A stretch of DNA of 64,000 bases from Panorpa germanica (GCA_963678705.1 OY783214.1:9796001-9860000); one strand, 5' to 3'. Shown: positions 13,470 to 25,642, counted from the stretch's first letter. Notes: generated by a model from the sequence alone, not told the origin. A program made the numbers and translations.

Positions 13470-14055
13470 ATTTTTTTATTAATTTAGAATTTGAGGCGAT
13501 TTTAACATCAAGGTCATCTTCGCCTAAAGTTAATTTATTTTAGTTAAGTTTATATCAGTAAGGAATTCCAGCACTTTTTTAATTTCTTCCGGGTTGTCTG
13601 AAAGCATGTCGTTTAGTTCACCACTGATGTTGTGTTTTGTTCATTGAGTTTGGTATTGTGAGCAGGTTATTAGTAGACTGTTTTTTGCGTCTGATAGTTT
13701 CTGCACTGTAAAGCTGTTGTTTTACTAATTAAATGTTGTTGCGTCAATCCCGTATGTCTTATTTGTAGTCTAAAGATGGCTTCTTCGAATAGCCTGTTGC
13801 TCTGATAAGAAGTTTTCCACCTTTTGGTATTTTCCTTAATCAATCTCAATTTGTTGGTACTTATTTGTGTCCAGTATTGGTTTTGAATTTGCCTCATACA
13901 ACTGTGCTTTGATGTTTCCTCATTGATTGCCTCATACAACTGTGTACCGTTATGTGACAATTGCATGTACTGTATTGTATTACCTTAGTATATCCTATTC
14001 TTAACCGCATCAGTGCTTTCTCGAATACTTTATCCTGTTGATCATAAACGTATTT
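13470..14055 (-). mobile_element. Jockey-like LINE remnant: end of ORF2 and 3' UTR
   Basis: Read on the minus strand, 13966-13670 encodes a fragment resembling the tail of jockey-type LINE polyproteins (NKLRLIKENTKRWKTSYQS followed by FRLQIRHTGLTQ). Further on, 13620-13540 gives ELNDMLSDNPEEIKKVLEFL then a stop, the usual C-terminus of that protein. A second copy of the RLRIGYTK motif at about 13990-14045 shows an adjacent or rearranged fragment. The reverse transcriptase core is missing and frames are broken. The same 3' end recurs at 19205-19385. Confidence 0.7.
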
Positions 14056-14869
14056 ATTAGAAGACTAATCCACGTATATGTAGTTTAGTTTTTCCTTAGC
14101 AATCTCATGCAATGCGTGAAACGTTAAACTATAAACAAAACTACATACAGATAATCCAGTTCATTAGTGAGTTTTCAAATGTTGCATTTTTAAATAACAA
14201 TATTCAAGTTGTATGCATTCCAGCAAGATTAAATTTATAAGTAATCCGAGTATTTAATCAGATAGATATAATGTAACATTACACATTTTTGTTATCACAG
14301 AATAAATATTAATATGAAACTCTTTTGTGCATCTCATGTTCTAAATTATTAATTTATTATATATTAATTTTAACTTTTGTTACAACTTTTAACATAGTTA
14401 CTACAATAGCTTATATTTCAGCTATATAGTATCTATTGTAGAAGCACATGTTTTCTCTGTATAAGTCTTGTTTCAATAGAAGAAATTTTATCCGCTGCGT
14501 GTCTCTCTTATTAGGAGATTTATTGTACATCATAATAATCTGAAATCCGCTTTACAATGAAGGAGAAACACGCTACAACATTTATCTGTACTGTATTTTA
14601 TATACGTTCATACTTGCTAAGTATCAGGCAGTGGTTGTCAACCTAATGTATCACTACAATACATTATTTCAATATAATAACTTTAGGGAATCAATAATAT
14701 GTATTAGATATACGATGATAGACTGAATTACCAATAAGCACAGTTAATAAGTAGTTGTTATTTAAGTAAATCATCATCCTCTTCTTCAGATCCTCCGTTT
14801 CCACTTTCGTTACTGCAATCTCTCTCTTCTATCCTATTGTATAATTCTGTATGATTTTTACTTCTTCTT

Positions 14870-14980
14870 CCCGAGTCGAAATTTTAGACCTATCCTAACC
14901 CTAACAGAGATCTATACTCCCCTTTTCATACTAAATAAAGTAAAGTAAACCTCGTCTCCTCATAAACACTATTATATGAC
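14870..14980. repeat. Dispersed repeat family R3, copy 1
   Basis: About 110 bp shared with 26641-26752 in the same orientation, beginning CCCGAGTCGAAATTTTAGAC and including CCCCTTTTCATACTAAA and GTAAAGTAAACCTCGTCTC. The neighbouring 14990-15290 is strongly pyrimidine-rich. Its complement gives lysine/arginine/glutamate-rich broken frames, possibly more LINE debris. Confidence 0.65.
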
Positions 14981-15654
14981 ATTATTATATTATATTCCAT
15001 TGCTTGTTTTTATTTCTCGTATCACTATGCTGCATTTCCTTTCTTTTCCTCATTGTATCCATCTCCTTTTGACCTTTTCTATATCCACTTTATTCCTTTC
15101 TTCTCTTTCCCTTTCCAAGTTTCTTCTCATTTTCCGCATCTACTTCTTTGTTTCCTATACTACTGTCTTTAATTTCTCTTCCATTTAGTTCATCTTTTCC
15201 TTTATAACCACCATCTCTTATATCTTGTCATTCCACTCTTCCCTTTTTCGTATTCCTACTTCTATCTTTTTTATAAATACAAAGGCAATATGTGAATTAA
15301 GAACCCGTCAAATATCAAAACCCTAAAATGCCAAAACAAATATTCCTTTGTACATAATGAAGGATAACATCATAATTAAATAGGTCTTTAATTTTGAATG
15401 AAAATAGAAGATGATGTTAAGTCTAAATTTTTGATCAATGATCACATCCTTCGTAACCAGATAGTCTTCTAATCATTAAATGAATGGGAGAAGAAAATGG
15501 CAAAGATACTCGTATAATAACGAAGATATGACATCTAAATAAGAAGGTAATACTATACTCTTGTATACAGTTATACAGGAAAATATTGGATGTTTGTTTT
15601 GAGGGTATTTAACGTAGTACATCCGCAGAACCTCTTTCTTAAGAAATTGATAGC

Positions 15655-15910
15655 ATTACAGTATGACAATATGAAAGTGCCCCTTTAAAAAAGCAATGCT
15701 TTATCAACACACAAAATTAAAATTTTTCCATTGTTTTGAAGTTACAAAAGTAGCGTCACTAAATCTACTGTAACATGTAAACTATTGGTCGAAATATTAT
15801 GAAATTTTAACACATATCGTTTAAAGGTTGGTGCTATCTAAAAATCATATGAATTTGTTAATAGTCACCCATTTATATGTCATCTTATGACCTTATTGAG
15901 TAATGTGATT
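15655..15910 (-). mobile_element. Mariner transposon remnant, 5' end (minus strand)
   Basis: On the minus strand the leader matches the copies at 9.8 and 25.3 kb (phrases GATTTTTAGATAGCACCAAC and AAACGATATGTGTTAAAATT). Then come an ATG and a degraded start of the transposase containing CVLIKHCFFKG, with a stop codon at the fifth position. Nothing after about residue 18 is recognisable. It is a dead 5' fragment. Confidence 0.75.
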
Positions 15911-17383
15911 AGACCCTGATGACGAAAACTATAACTACATCACTACGCGGGAGATTCAAATAGTCATACGTTTTATTCGATGTTTATGTGCACAGGTGGT
16001 GACTATTCATTTTACAAATTTATTTATTAAGTTCACAAATCATTGTAGTTAATTGTCAATTCACGTTAACGCGACACAAAATATTTCATATTTTCCAACA
16101 TTGTTTGTTAATATAAATTTCTGATAAAAATATATCATATTTATGATTGATTCTCTATGTAATATAATATATTGTTGAAGCATACAACCGTACAGATTGT
16201 TCTGTGCATAACATCGCACATTGAATACCACTACAAGGTACACGGTAGTTGGTACAGCGAACGCTCAGCATCATGTAACTGATACTCCAGTACCAGTACC
16301 AGTAATTACAGCTTGATTTATTGCGCGTGTATATCCTTGTTTATTTAGGGAGTGATTTACAATATGACTACAATTGGACATTTTATTTTTGACAGTTGTC
16401 ACACATGCATCGCCATTGCCATCGATATTTGGTTTGGTTTGCTTTGGTCAACAAAACACAACATATTGGTTTTATTGATTATGATTATTAAATTATTGAA
16501 GTTGAATGCAAATGTTGTGATAATATATAATGTGATCATAAATAATGTTATTGCATTGAATTCATTTTATTTAGAGATATGAATATTCACAAATAGAATT
16601 GACTTCGCATTTTTTGTATCAAATGTATACTAGATTAATGTTTCAGGTTCAATTATTAGTAGAGATAAACCAAAACTTGTTTTTAAGGGTTTGAAATATG
16701 GGCATGGACATACTAGTCGGGGGGCAGAAATACTCAGGGGTTATCCATAAACCACGTGGTTTCATTTTATCCTGTTTAGCCTAACGTAGCTATAACCTTG
16801 ACAATACACCTTACAACCACTTCCCCCACTCCGTGCATGAAATGTTGTTTCTTTCTTACTAAGTACACTATAAGAAAATTGGTCGAAAAAATGATTTATT
16901 ATGCTTGAAATAAATTTTTTCTATGACTGATAATAAAATAACTCATCAAATTATAAATCAACAAATACGCCATTAAAAAAAAACAATTCTACGAAATACA
17001 TACAATAACTATATTTACAATTGATGTGTAAATTATATTTACAAAATGTAATTGACATTGTTATATATGTAATTGCAATTGTGTTATAATAATTGTTGTA
17101 ATTTGCAAATATAATTTATATTTTCCATTTACAATGAAATTGCACAAATTAAATTAAAAAAGAAATGTTTGCAATATTTTTATGTACTTTAATTAATTTA
17201 AAGCGAAACATAACGTGCATTATACTCTTCTTGTTTTTTTAAAATTTAATTTATTTATCAGTCTATTTTCGATGCATGAACCTTATCACTGACAACTTCC
17301 TATTATTTTGGCTCTCTTTGAAGTGTCATCGCCTAATATAGGTGGGCTACACCGTTGTCTAATAAATTTATGATTATTTATGT
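15911..17383. other. AT-rich stretch with a weak repeat remnant at about 16715-16840
   Basis: No supported exon. At 16735 the phrase AGGGGTTATCCATAAACCACGT, with a CCCCCACTCC stretch about 90 bp downstream, resembles a class of dispersed invertebrate repeats that begin GGGTTGTCCATAAATTACG. The rest is AT-rich with no structure I can name. Confidence 0.35.
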
Positions 17384-17550
17384 TCCACTTTAACTCATCG
17401 TGGTATGGACAAAAAGTATGAACACTACTATGGCAAGCTTTTTAAAAATTGGCGCAACTCTTCAGGATTTCAAAATGGTATAATACTCCAGGAAAACTAG
17501 CAATAAATTATTTTTTTCTTTTTTTTTACACTACGATGAGTTAAAGTGGA
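17384..17550. mobile_element. Short element with about 20-bp terminal inverted repeats
   Basis: TCCACTTTAACTCATCGTGG at 17384 is mirrored by CTACGATGAGTTAAAGTGGA ending at 17550, a nearly perfect inverted pair around 127 bp of non-coding AT-rich sequence. This is the structure of a MITE. I could not identify a sibling in this window or a clear target duplication. Confidence 0.6.
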
Positions 17551-19204
17551 CAGAAAGTAAAAATCTTCAAAAAATTTACAGAAAAAAATAATTTCGATTG
17601 ATTTGTGTGGAAAAACTACTGGGATTTTTAATGGTTGTGGTGGATATCAGTGCTGTTTAGGTTGCCGATACAAAAAACAAATCAGAAATATTTAAAAAAT
17701 TGTAGTCATGGTAGTTAAATTTTTATTTTTTTTTTGTAATTTCTAAACAAAATGAGATAATTTTTTTTTTTTCTTTTTTTCTCGTGTAGTCATGAGCAGG
17801 ACCACCCTCTGGTGCCCGCTTATCGTTAAATTTTGGGACACTCTATAGATAAGCACGTATGTAAAATAAATAAGAAAATAAAATTCAAATAGTAGTAACG
17901 AAAGTAAGAAACATTTTCATAACATGAATATAAAATTTTTAAATTATGATTTTCTACTTTGACAACTGATACACATGGTACACCCCAATAAATTTACAAT
18001 TCATTGATTCTTTTGTAATATGTATATAAAATATTTTACATATTTCAATTTTTCCACTGGTTCTATGTGAACTATCATTGCTTTGTTCCTTGATTGTAAA
18101 TTTCCAACAATTACTCGTAATTTTCATACCCATCGATGCGTATTTTTTTGTAATATAATTTCAACCTCTACTTTGATCTGCTTTTTCATTTTACAAGTTC
18201 ATATAAGCTCAAATAAATAATATTTGGTAAATAATATAGAATAACTGAAATAGTTACTCAACACTTTTTGAAATCTGACACCAAAGGTGAAAACAGTTAC
18301 CGTACATTTCGTAAATTCTTTTTTTATATCCTTGAAACAGATTGAAAAACTTTAGGAAAACTTTTAAATAAAATTTAATAAGACAGAAACAAGAAAATAA
18401 GGTTTTGTGTATAGCTAACACGCAAAGGAAATTCAATTTTCTTTTAAAAACACTTTGTGGTTCAAGTGATGAAACATGTGCGCATGTGTTATCAGCTGCA
18501 TCTTGCATCAGATGTTTCGTTACACGCTGATTTTATTTTGTCTGACGTTTTAATTTAATATACTCGTATACACAAAGAACGAAGCAGCTCATTAGCTTTA
18601 TAAAACGTATTAGTATTTTGTTTTTATTTTGCATCAACTAATTTATACTTTCATCATATTACTGCTGGAAATTTGTTATGCAAATGTATAATCTCTAATG
18701 ATTTTATTATATCGCAATCTATAACTGAATAAAGAAAGATGAATACAGTGGAGAGGGGTGGAGGGGGGAGAGGTTATACGAGTATAACAGGTATCTAACA
18801 AAGAGTATCTCAAAAGAAACTTTCGATTGGATCACTCTGTAATCGTAATGAACAAAACGAATGGCAGGCGCATGTCAATCGGTACTAATGTATTCAAGAA
18901 TTCAGTCGCTATTTTTTTGTATGCGGGAATTTTACAAACACGACAATTCTGCAATTATTGCACGCGCTGCATAGTGTTCAGAAACCTTGTACGTCGTAAT
19001 TCTTTTTTTAAATTAATTTTTTAGCTTTAGCTTTATCAGTCTTCTTGCCTAATATGTCCATTGCAAAATAAAAAACATTTTTACATGCAATGTTTCATAA
19101 TTAAAGCTTATCTTATCTCAATAATTTTACTATACATTTAAACAACAAAATGAAAAAAAAACATTAGACATATATGAAAATGATATAATATTTTCGTATA
19201 TCTG
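17551..19204. other. AT-rich stretch, no gene seen
   Basis: No supported exon. A purine tract at 18749-18773 (GGAGAGGGGTGGAGGGGGGA) stands out as strongly G-rich in an AT-rich background. Confidence 0.35.
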
Positions 19205-19385
19205 TATTTCTTTTTTTTATTTTAAAATTTGAGACGATTTCAACGACAAGGTCATATTCACCTGAAGTTAATTTATTTTAGTTAAATTTGGTTTATTATG
19301 TTTATATCTGTAAGGAATTCGAGCAATTTTTTAATTTCTTTCAGATTGTCTGAAAGCATGTTCTTTAGTTCACCTGTATTTTAAT
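19205..19385 (-). mobile_element. Jockey-like LINE remnant, 3' end
   Basis: Paralogous to 13470-13640. On the minus strand it encodes ELKNMLSDNLKEIKKLLEFL and a stop soon after, then the same 3' UTR (AACTTCAGGTGAATATGACC versus AACTTTAGGCGAAGATGACC), ending in an A-rich tail at about 19210. It is 5'-truncated, as expected from incomplete target-primed reverse transcription. It lies about 570 bp beyond the dlg1 exon donor. Confidence 0.7.
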
Positions 19386-19958
19386 AATCAATGTATGTAG
19401 ACGTTTCTTTGTAGACGTTTTCTATGCTTTTCTAAAATGTAACTTTCGTGTTGCCAATCGGAAGACAAAGTATAATCGTATAATTATGATCTTTGTAAAA
19501 TGCTCATTATTTTACTTTTATTATATTTTTAGAGAAACGATCCGTAGCGACTGAATTTCCGAAACCTATAATGTTAGTTGATATGCCTGACACTCATCTC
19601 TAGATCGTTGTGTTTACTCGATCAAATCGAAACCTTCTTTTGAGACACCCAATTGATACATTACAATCTTACTTTATCTTGTTGTTTATTTTTAAATCTT
19701 TTCTCCTGATATTTTGAAGTGGATTATAATTGAAGCTTGAGTATAATATATATATAATAATATAACAAAGAAAATAGAATACTGACTGAAGAAGGTTGCG
19801 TATAAAATAGAATGCATATTTTGCTTTACATATACCCAAATACATCAAGTTATACAAAGCAATAGTTAAAATGAACATTGAGCAAATATTTGCTTTCTGA
19901 TAATTAACAATTTGTACAAGACAATCAAATTAAGAAAATTAATATTAAAAAAACTTAC

Positions 19959-20095
19959 ATCATGGTTAATATATGATGGTGTGATGGGGCCATCGCTGGA
20001 TTCCCACTTATTGGCGATCCTGATGGTCTCCGCAGTTTTTTGTTGAACAGATTTACTATCATCTAGTAACGTCAACTCATAAAACTCTTGGATAT
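19959..20095 (-). CDS. dlg1: discs large (dlg1) internal exon: second half of the L27 domain
   Basis: On the minus strand the exon follows a good acceptor (TTTATTTTCTTTCAG, AG at 20096-20097) and ends at a GTAAGT donor (19953-19958). It starts in phase 1 and ends in phase 0, coding 45 full codons plus a split Asp. The residues DIQEFYELTLLDDSKSVQQK then TAETIRIANKWE closely match the C-terminal half of the L27 domain and following linker of insect Dlg S97-type isoforms. Vertebrate DLG1 has the same DIQEFYE motif, and I recall an exon boundary there. L27 lets this membrane-associated guanylate-kinase scaffold dimerise with other L27 proteins at septate junctions and synapses. The first half of L27 and the PDZ, SH3 and GUK exons are not in the window. 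The final SSDGPITPSYINHD is a variable linker. The name rests on sequence recall, not a search. Confidence 0.88.
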
Positions 20096-20511
20096 CTGAA
20101 AGAAAATAAATAGAATTACCATAAAAATAATAAGCAAAATGTAATACATATTTTCAATATTCAAAGTTGAAAGTTTGACGCGGATAAAATAGGATAATAT
20201 GTAAATTTAATTTAGTCTAACTTGTATATTATTTAAGAGTGGGAATAAAGAATTAAACTTTATACAGGAATAGCTCTACAAACAATTTGTCGTATCTTAG
20301 CAATCTCGTATCAGAGAGCGGTTGGACAGTAGTCACACAGTGTTCGGGAGAACTTATGTAGTACTAGGTAGTACCACGACTTGCACCTCGGCAAACCTCG
20401 TTTGGAAAGTATTAGGAATGCAATCAGCGGGGGTACGGAGCGTTCTGGCCAGAGCATTTTTTAATCGTTAAAAAGGTGTTAAGACGTTTCTGGGTATATT
20501 AAAACGCAAAA

Positions 20512-20513
<2 letters not shown>

Positions 20514-20573
<60 letters not shown>
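20514..20573. repeat. (AT)n microsatellite, about 60 bp
   Basis: Uninterrupted alternating AT, about 30 units. Confidence 0.98.
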
Positions 20574-20576
<3 letters not shown>

Positions 20577-21824
20577 CAAGTAAAAGCAGCAAAATAGACC
20601 ACAAAACGGTATATATTAGGTAAAATCGTTTACATAACACGTAACTTTTATTATATTACATAAGCCTTAAATATACATAAATTAATTAATCAGAATAGAA
20701 TAATAAACACAAACCGTTTTAGGAAACGTTAAAGTCTTTAAGATGAAGTATAATTACGCTGTTAGTAGAATGTTACTTTGTTTCAAGGTAAAATAATATG
20801 TAAATACGAGGTTACAAAACATAGAAATACCAGAAGATTTTTGGCTTATTCATCGTATTGCAAGTAATTTATTGCAGCAACAATTCATTGTAAATTGAAG
20901 CAGAATAAAACAGTAGTAAAAAAAAACACAAGAAAGGTAAAAGAAAGGGGCATTAGCATAACAGAAAGAGTTGCTCATAATAAAAGACTTAAACATGAAA
21001 CAAAAATTCTTCATGTAGTTTTATGGTAAAGTCATAACTTAAAACTGCAATAAGTTTCTTGCTACATTCCTTCTGTTCTATAATACAAAACATGAATATT
21101 ACAACGCTCGAGTGCATATGAAGAATATATTGTTTCCTTAAATAAGACTTTAAGAATTTCTATTTATATTTCACCGTACAACGTATGTAAACAACTGTGT
21201 GTGTTTCTTGCATGTATGGGTAAAGTAAAATAGACAGAATAAAGTCTTGACATGAGAATGACAACAAAGTCCTTGTTAATAGAATAAATGTTTTATTTGA
21301 AACGAAAAGAACAAAAATTAAAAGTATGGTTCATTTTATAAAGAGACAAGACTCGGATGAAGAAAATGATAAATAAATAATTTCTTTGGCTATAAATACT
21401 GTATCACTTAGTAAGAAAACAACTTTAATACTACAACTTAAAAAGTAATATCGTTCCTTACATGAAATATGTAACTGTTCTTCTTATTGTAAAGAACGAG
21501 AAAAGAACGAGAAAAAAACAAATATTTTATAAAAGCTGAAAAGTTCAGAGACAACTTATTCATTCCTTATCTATAATAAAACAAATTGTTTTAAAATGAC
21601 GTTGATAAGACGGCAAGTGATAGGAGAAGATGTACTCGTAGAGATAAAGTTTAAAAACATGTTTCGAAAAGAACTTGAAAAATATATAAGTTTTTGAGTT
21701 TACTCTTGGTCATTTGTTCGTTTGACCTTTTATCTTTTAATAAAACTGTAACCAACAAAATATATTATTTAGTCATACTTAAATATAAATAGAAATCCCA
21801 GACAGATAATTGTCTTACAGCACA
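20574..21824. other. AT-rich intronic stretch, nothing seen
   Basis: No exon, inverted repeat or recognisable element. Confidence 0.4.
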
Positions 21825-22350
21825 CTTGCTACTTCGCCACAATTTAATTCCACTGTTAATTTTCTACTGTTCATATAAAAATTATATTGTAGTGTAAGGT
21901 TCGCACTTGGTAGCTTTCCATAAGCTAATTTCAAGGTTCATTTTCTTACTACCTCACGCTTACTACCTTACTATAAGCTAATGGAAGTGTTATATTGCGT
22001 ATGCGTTACATATTCTACCTGGGTTCCTCATAAGTAAATTAAACTATCTAACCAATTAGTAATGCAGAATAAGGCATGAACTTAATATACAGTGAGGCCC
22101 TTTCTAGTTACACAATTACACTTTACCTAAATGTTATTTTAAATATGTTAATTTATGTTATCTATAATAATAGTTTTATTGTTACCCGCAGGTAGAAAAT
22201 TGTCATGCAATGCAAATTTCACACATTCTAACTTGTCATAAGCTACTTTCAAAATTAATTTTTCACTTTTCATATAGAAAGTGTCTTGCAGTACAAGTTT
22301 TATACTTGCTAGCTTATCACAAGTTAATTCGCAGGTTCATTTTCTACCTG
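21825..22350. repeat. R1 repeat cluster, including a copy with inverted ends
   Basis: Two R1 blocks are present. The first (about 21825-22030) holds CATAAGCTAATTTCAAGGTT and ends near TTCTACCTGGG. The second (22189-22350) starts CAGGTAGAAAATTGTC and ends ATTTTCTACCTG, so its termini form a 12-bp inverted pair around 138 bp. This is the clearest sign that R1 may be a MITE family. The orientation is opposite to the copies at 60-235 and 1995-2400. Confidence 0.65.
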
Positions 22351-23559
22351 GATTCAGAAGAAAGTAGAACTACTTGTGATTTTTGCCTCTGTAAAACCTT
22401 TTGTAACTACACAACAAACTTCACTATTTTAGAACGGCGTTGGAAACTAGAGTAGTTCTAAACTAGAGTTATATTACTGACAGAAGCGTACCCGAGTAGG
22501 GGAAGGGGAGGGGGACGCGCTACGCACCAGTCCCCGGCCTAACATAGGCATTTGTGATAATTGACCAATCTTTTCCAGAGAACACATAACTTTTGATAAG
22601 TGAACGATTATGTTGGTAAGTGTTTATGTTTAAATAACGATTTTTATCAGTTAATGAATGTACTCTACATACATTTAATACACAACAAATGATAGTGTAA
22701 AACGTGAACATCAAAATGACATATTCCACACTATCAGTTGAGGTATAATGAACAAAATAAGGCAACCATGTTTAAACTTAATTTAACAAGGTTATGTTAT
22801 ATCATTTAGGGTAAAATCTATTCAGTTTATACAGAAATAAGCTCAAAAGCTGGTACGGTATTATATTCATCACTAACCTTGTACTTATACAAGACAAGAT
22901 GGAGGACAAAACTAATTTATACTACAAAATTATTATTAATATAAAATAAGCATATTATTACAAAGTTGAATGGGTTGCGAACGAGTGTATGTGTTGCCGT
23001 GTTAGAAGTATTGTGTTGTGTTGTGAATTTAACTTTCATTTAATGGCGGCCAGGATTTGAAGGCTGATCCACCTACACTATGTTATTTGCATAAATACAA
23101 GAGCCCAGTGTTCCTGTGTTGTTGTTTGTTAGGTGGAGGCGCTAACCTCTCTAATGGTTTAGCTTTTATGGAAACATTGTACCTGCTTTAGAAGTTTTTG
23201 ATTAGATATTATTTTCATTCAGTAGAGAACACTAAATTATAAGTTTTTTTAAATGTACTATCATGCAATGGCAAGACAATTTTCTTCCTGAGTTGTATAA
23301 CAATAATATTAGTATAATTATATTTCGTACAGAACGGTGTCTTTGTATACTGCTAGTGCTGTACTTCTCTAGCTGAAGAGATATAGTGTATCGACTATCC
23401 CAGAATTTCGGTACTCAAAAAAGGTGATGGTAATCTTTATAAATAAAAAATAAATGCTGCTTGTTGCTATGCGCATCTCTTGAAAACGGTAGGACTGATT
23501 TGGTTATTTTTTTTTTAAATTTACGTTTTAACCTAATTTAGTTTTAACCTAAAATATAA
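22351..23559. other. Intronic stretch with a G-rich tract, no gene
   Basis: No exon. AGTAGGGGAAGGGGAGGGGG at 22495-22514 is a notable G-rich tract. At 23465-23515 the phrase GCGCATCTCTTGAAAACGGT, then GGACTGATTTGG, resembles a widespread invertebrate repeat of unknown coding capacity. Confidence 0.4.
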
Positions 23560-23850
23560 AAAAGTAATGAGCGAGAAGAATATTGTGCAGTTATTAAAGG
23601 GTGGCAGTGAAGGGAAGAGGTGGATGGCGGAAATAGAGAAAAAGAACGAGGAAAGAAAAGTAACGCCAGAGCAGAAGTGACTTTAATCTGAAGTGACAAA
23701 GAGACGAAGAGACAAAGAAGAAGTGTAGGTTTTTTTTCTCTTTTGGAATTGGAATGTAATTAAGCACAAAGATATGTAACTTATGGATTTAAGGCGGAAG
23801 AATGGCAAAAACATTTCAATAAATAATAATAACTTAAATATAAGTTTCAG
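23560..23850 (+). mobile_element. LINE remnant (second family), C-terminus and 3' UTR, plus strand
   Basis: The frame 23567-23680 encodes SEKNIVQLLKGGSEGKRWMA, then EIEKKNEERK and a stop, matching the last residues encoded by the copies at 40711-41010 (minus) and 51150-51545. The 3' UTR is shared with the 51-kb copy (GATATGTAACTTATGGATTTAAGGCGG versus GATATGTAATTTAATGATTTAAGGCGA, and GGCAAAAACATT). It is truncated at the 5' end and inactive. Confidence 0.75.
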
Positions 23851-25249
23851 CATATAAAATGTAAATAAATTCAATTTATTATATTAAATATAATAATTTA
23901 TATTAAATAAAGAGTGTAATTAATACAAAATAATGTATATTACTGATGCATGACATGATTGTCAAATTGTGAATCAAGCTAACAGCGACGAACAATTAAT
24001 TCAGGTGTTTATTTTTAGTTTAATTGTGAAAAAATTTGTTGAAATTTGAACCGCACAACGTTTGTAGGGTTAGCTAATATTAGATACAATTGATTTTGCA
24101 TGGGAGACAAGAAGGAACTTAATTATAGAATAGACTTCAAGTAAATTGTGGCTAGATGCAATCCATTTTGTATGAAAAAACAAAATTTAATTCAGAAGTA
24201 GCATAAAGCATCTACGTATCCTTCGTATTCCTAAGAGTGCTAGTTTCTTTAGAATATCTATCTGTTTAAAACTGTCTGTAACACGTAGTTAATATTCTGA
24301 TGTCTAATAAATAATGCGTCAGCGGGAAATCAATTTCCACGACGTAAAAACTAATATATTCCTTGCTGTGTTTTCTATTAAGTTTAACGATAACGTAATT
24401 AATAAAACATTAATTTATATATTTAATAACAACATAAACCACCTGCACCATACTCGTATTTTTAACGACGTGTTCCGACAGCGACGGCGACGGTGTAATA
24501 CAATACTTGACGTAATACAAGTGCGCACGTCGTTGATATAAAAGCTTTTAGAACTTGTATGCATAATATAACAATATTAATGTTGTAAATGAAATGCAAA
24601 GTTACACTTTATCAATCCAACCAACTGTGAATCTCTACAGGTTTTTGCATTAAATCAGTATGCAGATAGTTCATACCTCGTTTTAATGAAATACATATAT
24701 ATGAAGGGCTCTTACTGGTAGGTATATCATTGTACATTCAAGCCAGCACCACCTATCGGTTTTAATATGAATTGTAACATAATACATACTTCATTCAACG
24801 TCAATATCAAGAGCGTCAGCAGAATTATTTTCAGGTAGGTGCATGCTGAATGCTTATAGAAAATGGGTAGAGAAGGACAACTGGATTCATTGAGAGGTGT
24901 TGAACAAATTTTAACAACAACCTAGTCTAGTTTGTACCCTCTTTTCTGCGCCCATGGTAAATACAATTTTAAATTTGTAAAAGCGTCATCAATAATGCAG
25001 GTATGGTATTCATTTTGTAATGTCTATTACTTTCTAAAAATATATTTTGATGATTTCCGAACAATGTAGAGTAATGATGCATAGTTTTATTAACTGAATG
25101 TATTAATATCGTATAACGTTTGTGGAAGTATAGAAATTTTATTATTTAACGTTCATTGTCCCATTTACGTAACATTTATACTTCAGAAGCAACTTATTAG
25201 CAACATTAACAAATGTTATTCTTACTTTTTTAATGGGGAATTTTTCCCC
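23851..25249. other. AT-rich intronic stretch, no gene seen
   Basis: No supported exon. The 75-codon frame at 24314-24541 has no motif. Its GC-richer end (CAGCGACGGCGACGG) resembles a simple-repeat-like patch at 8630. Confidence 0.35.
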
Positions 25250-25335
25250 GTACTATCTAAAAATCACATGGATTTGTCAATAGTGGCGCCATCTATATGT
25301 CATCTAACGAACTCATTCAGTTATGTGTTACATAA
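25250..25335 (-). mobile_element. Mariner 5'-leader fragment
   Basis: Matches the outer leader of the 15.8-kb copy: TACTATCTAAAAATCACATG, then TATATGTCATCTAACGA. Only the leader remains, with no transposase codons. Confidence 0.6.
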
Positions 25336-25617
25336 GAGAATTCCGAATAAACAAATTGGCTTAGAGTCCTCTCATAACCTAAATACAGCCCATTACTTAA
25401 GTAAAACATATCATACTTCATTTATTATCCAATCTGTGTAATACCTTGTGTAACAACATGAAGTGAGGTTCATGCTATGCCCAGAGACAAGTAAATTGCA
25501 TTTGGTATATCAACGACGCGGCGTATCAAAATGTAATTTAAAGTTGAGGTCTGCAAAAAGTGCTTAGTAGAGTAGCAAACCTAGTCATCGGTAATACTGA
25601 CGGTCTCGATGTCAGCA

Positions 25618-25642
25618 GCGTCGGCGTCGGCGTCGGCGTCGG
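25618..25642. repeat. (GCGTCG)n hexanucleotide repeat
   Basis: Four units of a GC-rich hexamer, the most GC-rich simple repeat in the window. No frame through it is bounded by splice sites. Confidence 0.9.

Larger units (their letters stand above)
1..19958 (-). other. dlg1: Putative intron downstream of the dlg1 L27 exon
   Basis: Everything on the low-coordinate side of the dlg1 exon donor (GTAAGT at 19953-19958, minus strand) reads as intron. I found no further dlg1 exon here: nothing resembles the PDZ, SH3 or guanylate-kinase regions that should follow, so the next exon probably lies beyond coordinate 1. The stretch is AT-rich and holds repeats listed separately. Extent is inferred from absence of exons, so another small exon could have been missed. 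Confidence 0.5.

Noticed and set aside
13670-13966. A host gene of 98 codons
   Set aside because: The motifs match the tail of jockey-type LINE polyproteins, and the 3' end recurs at 19.2 kb.
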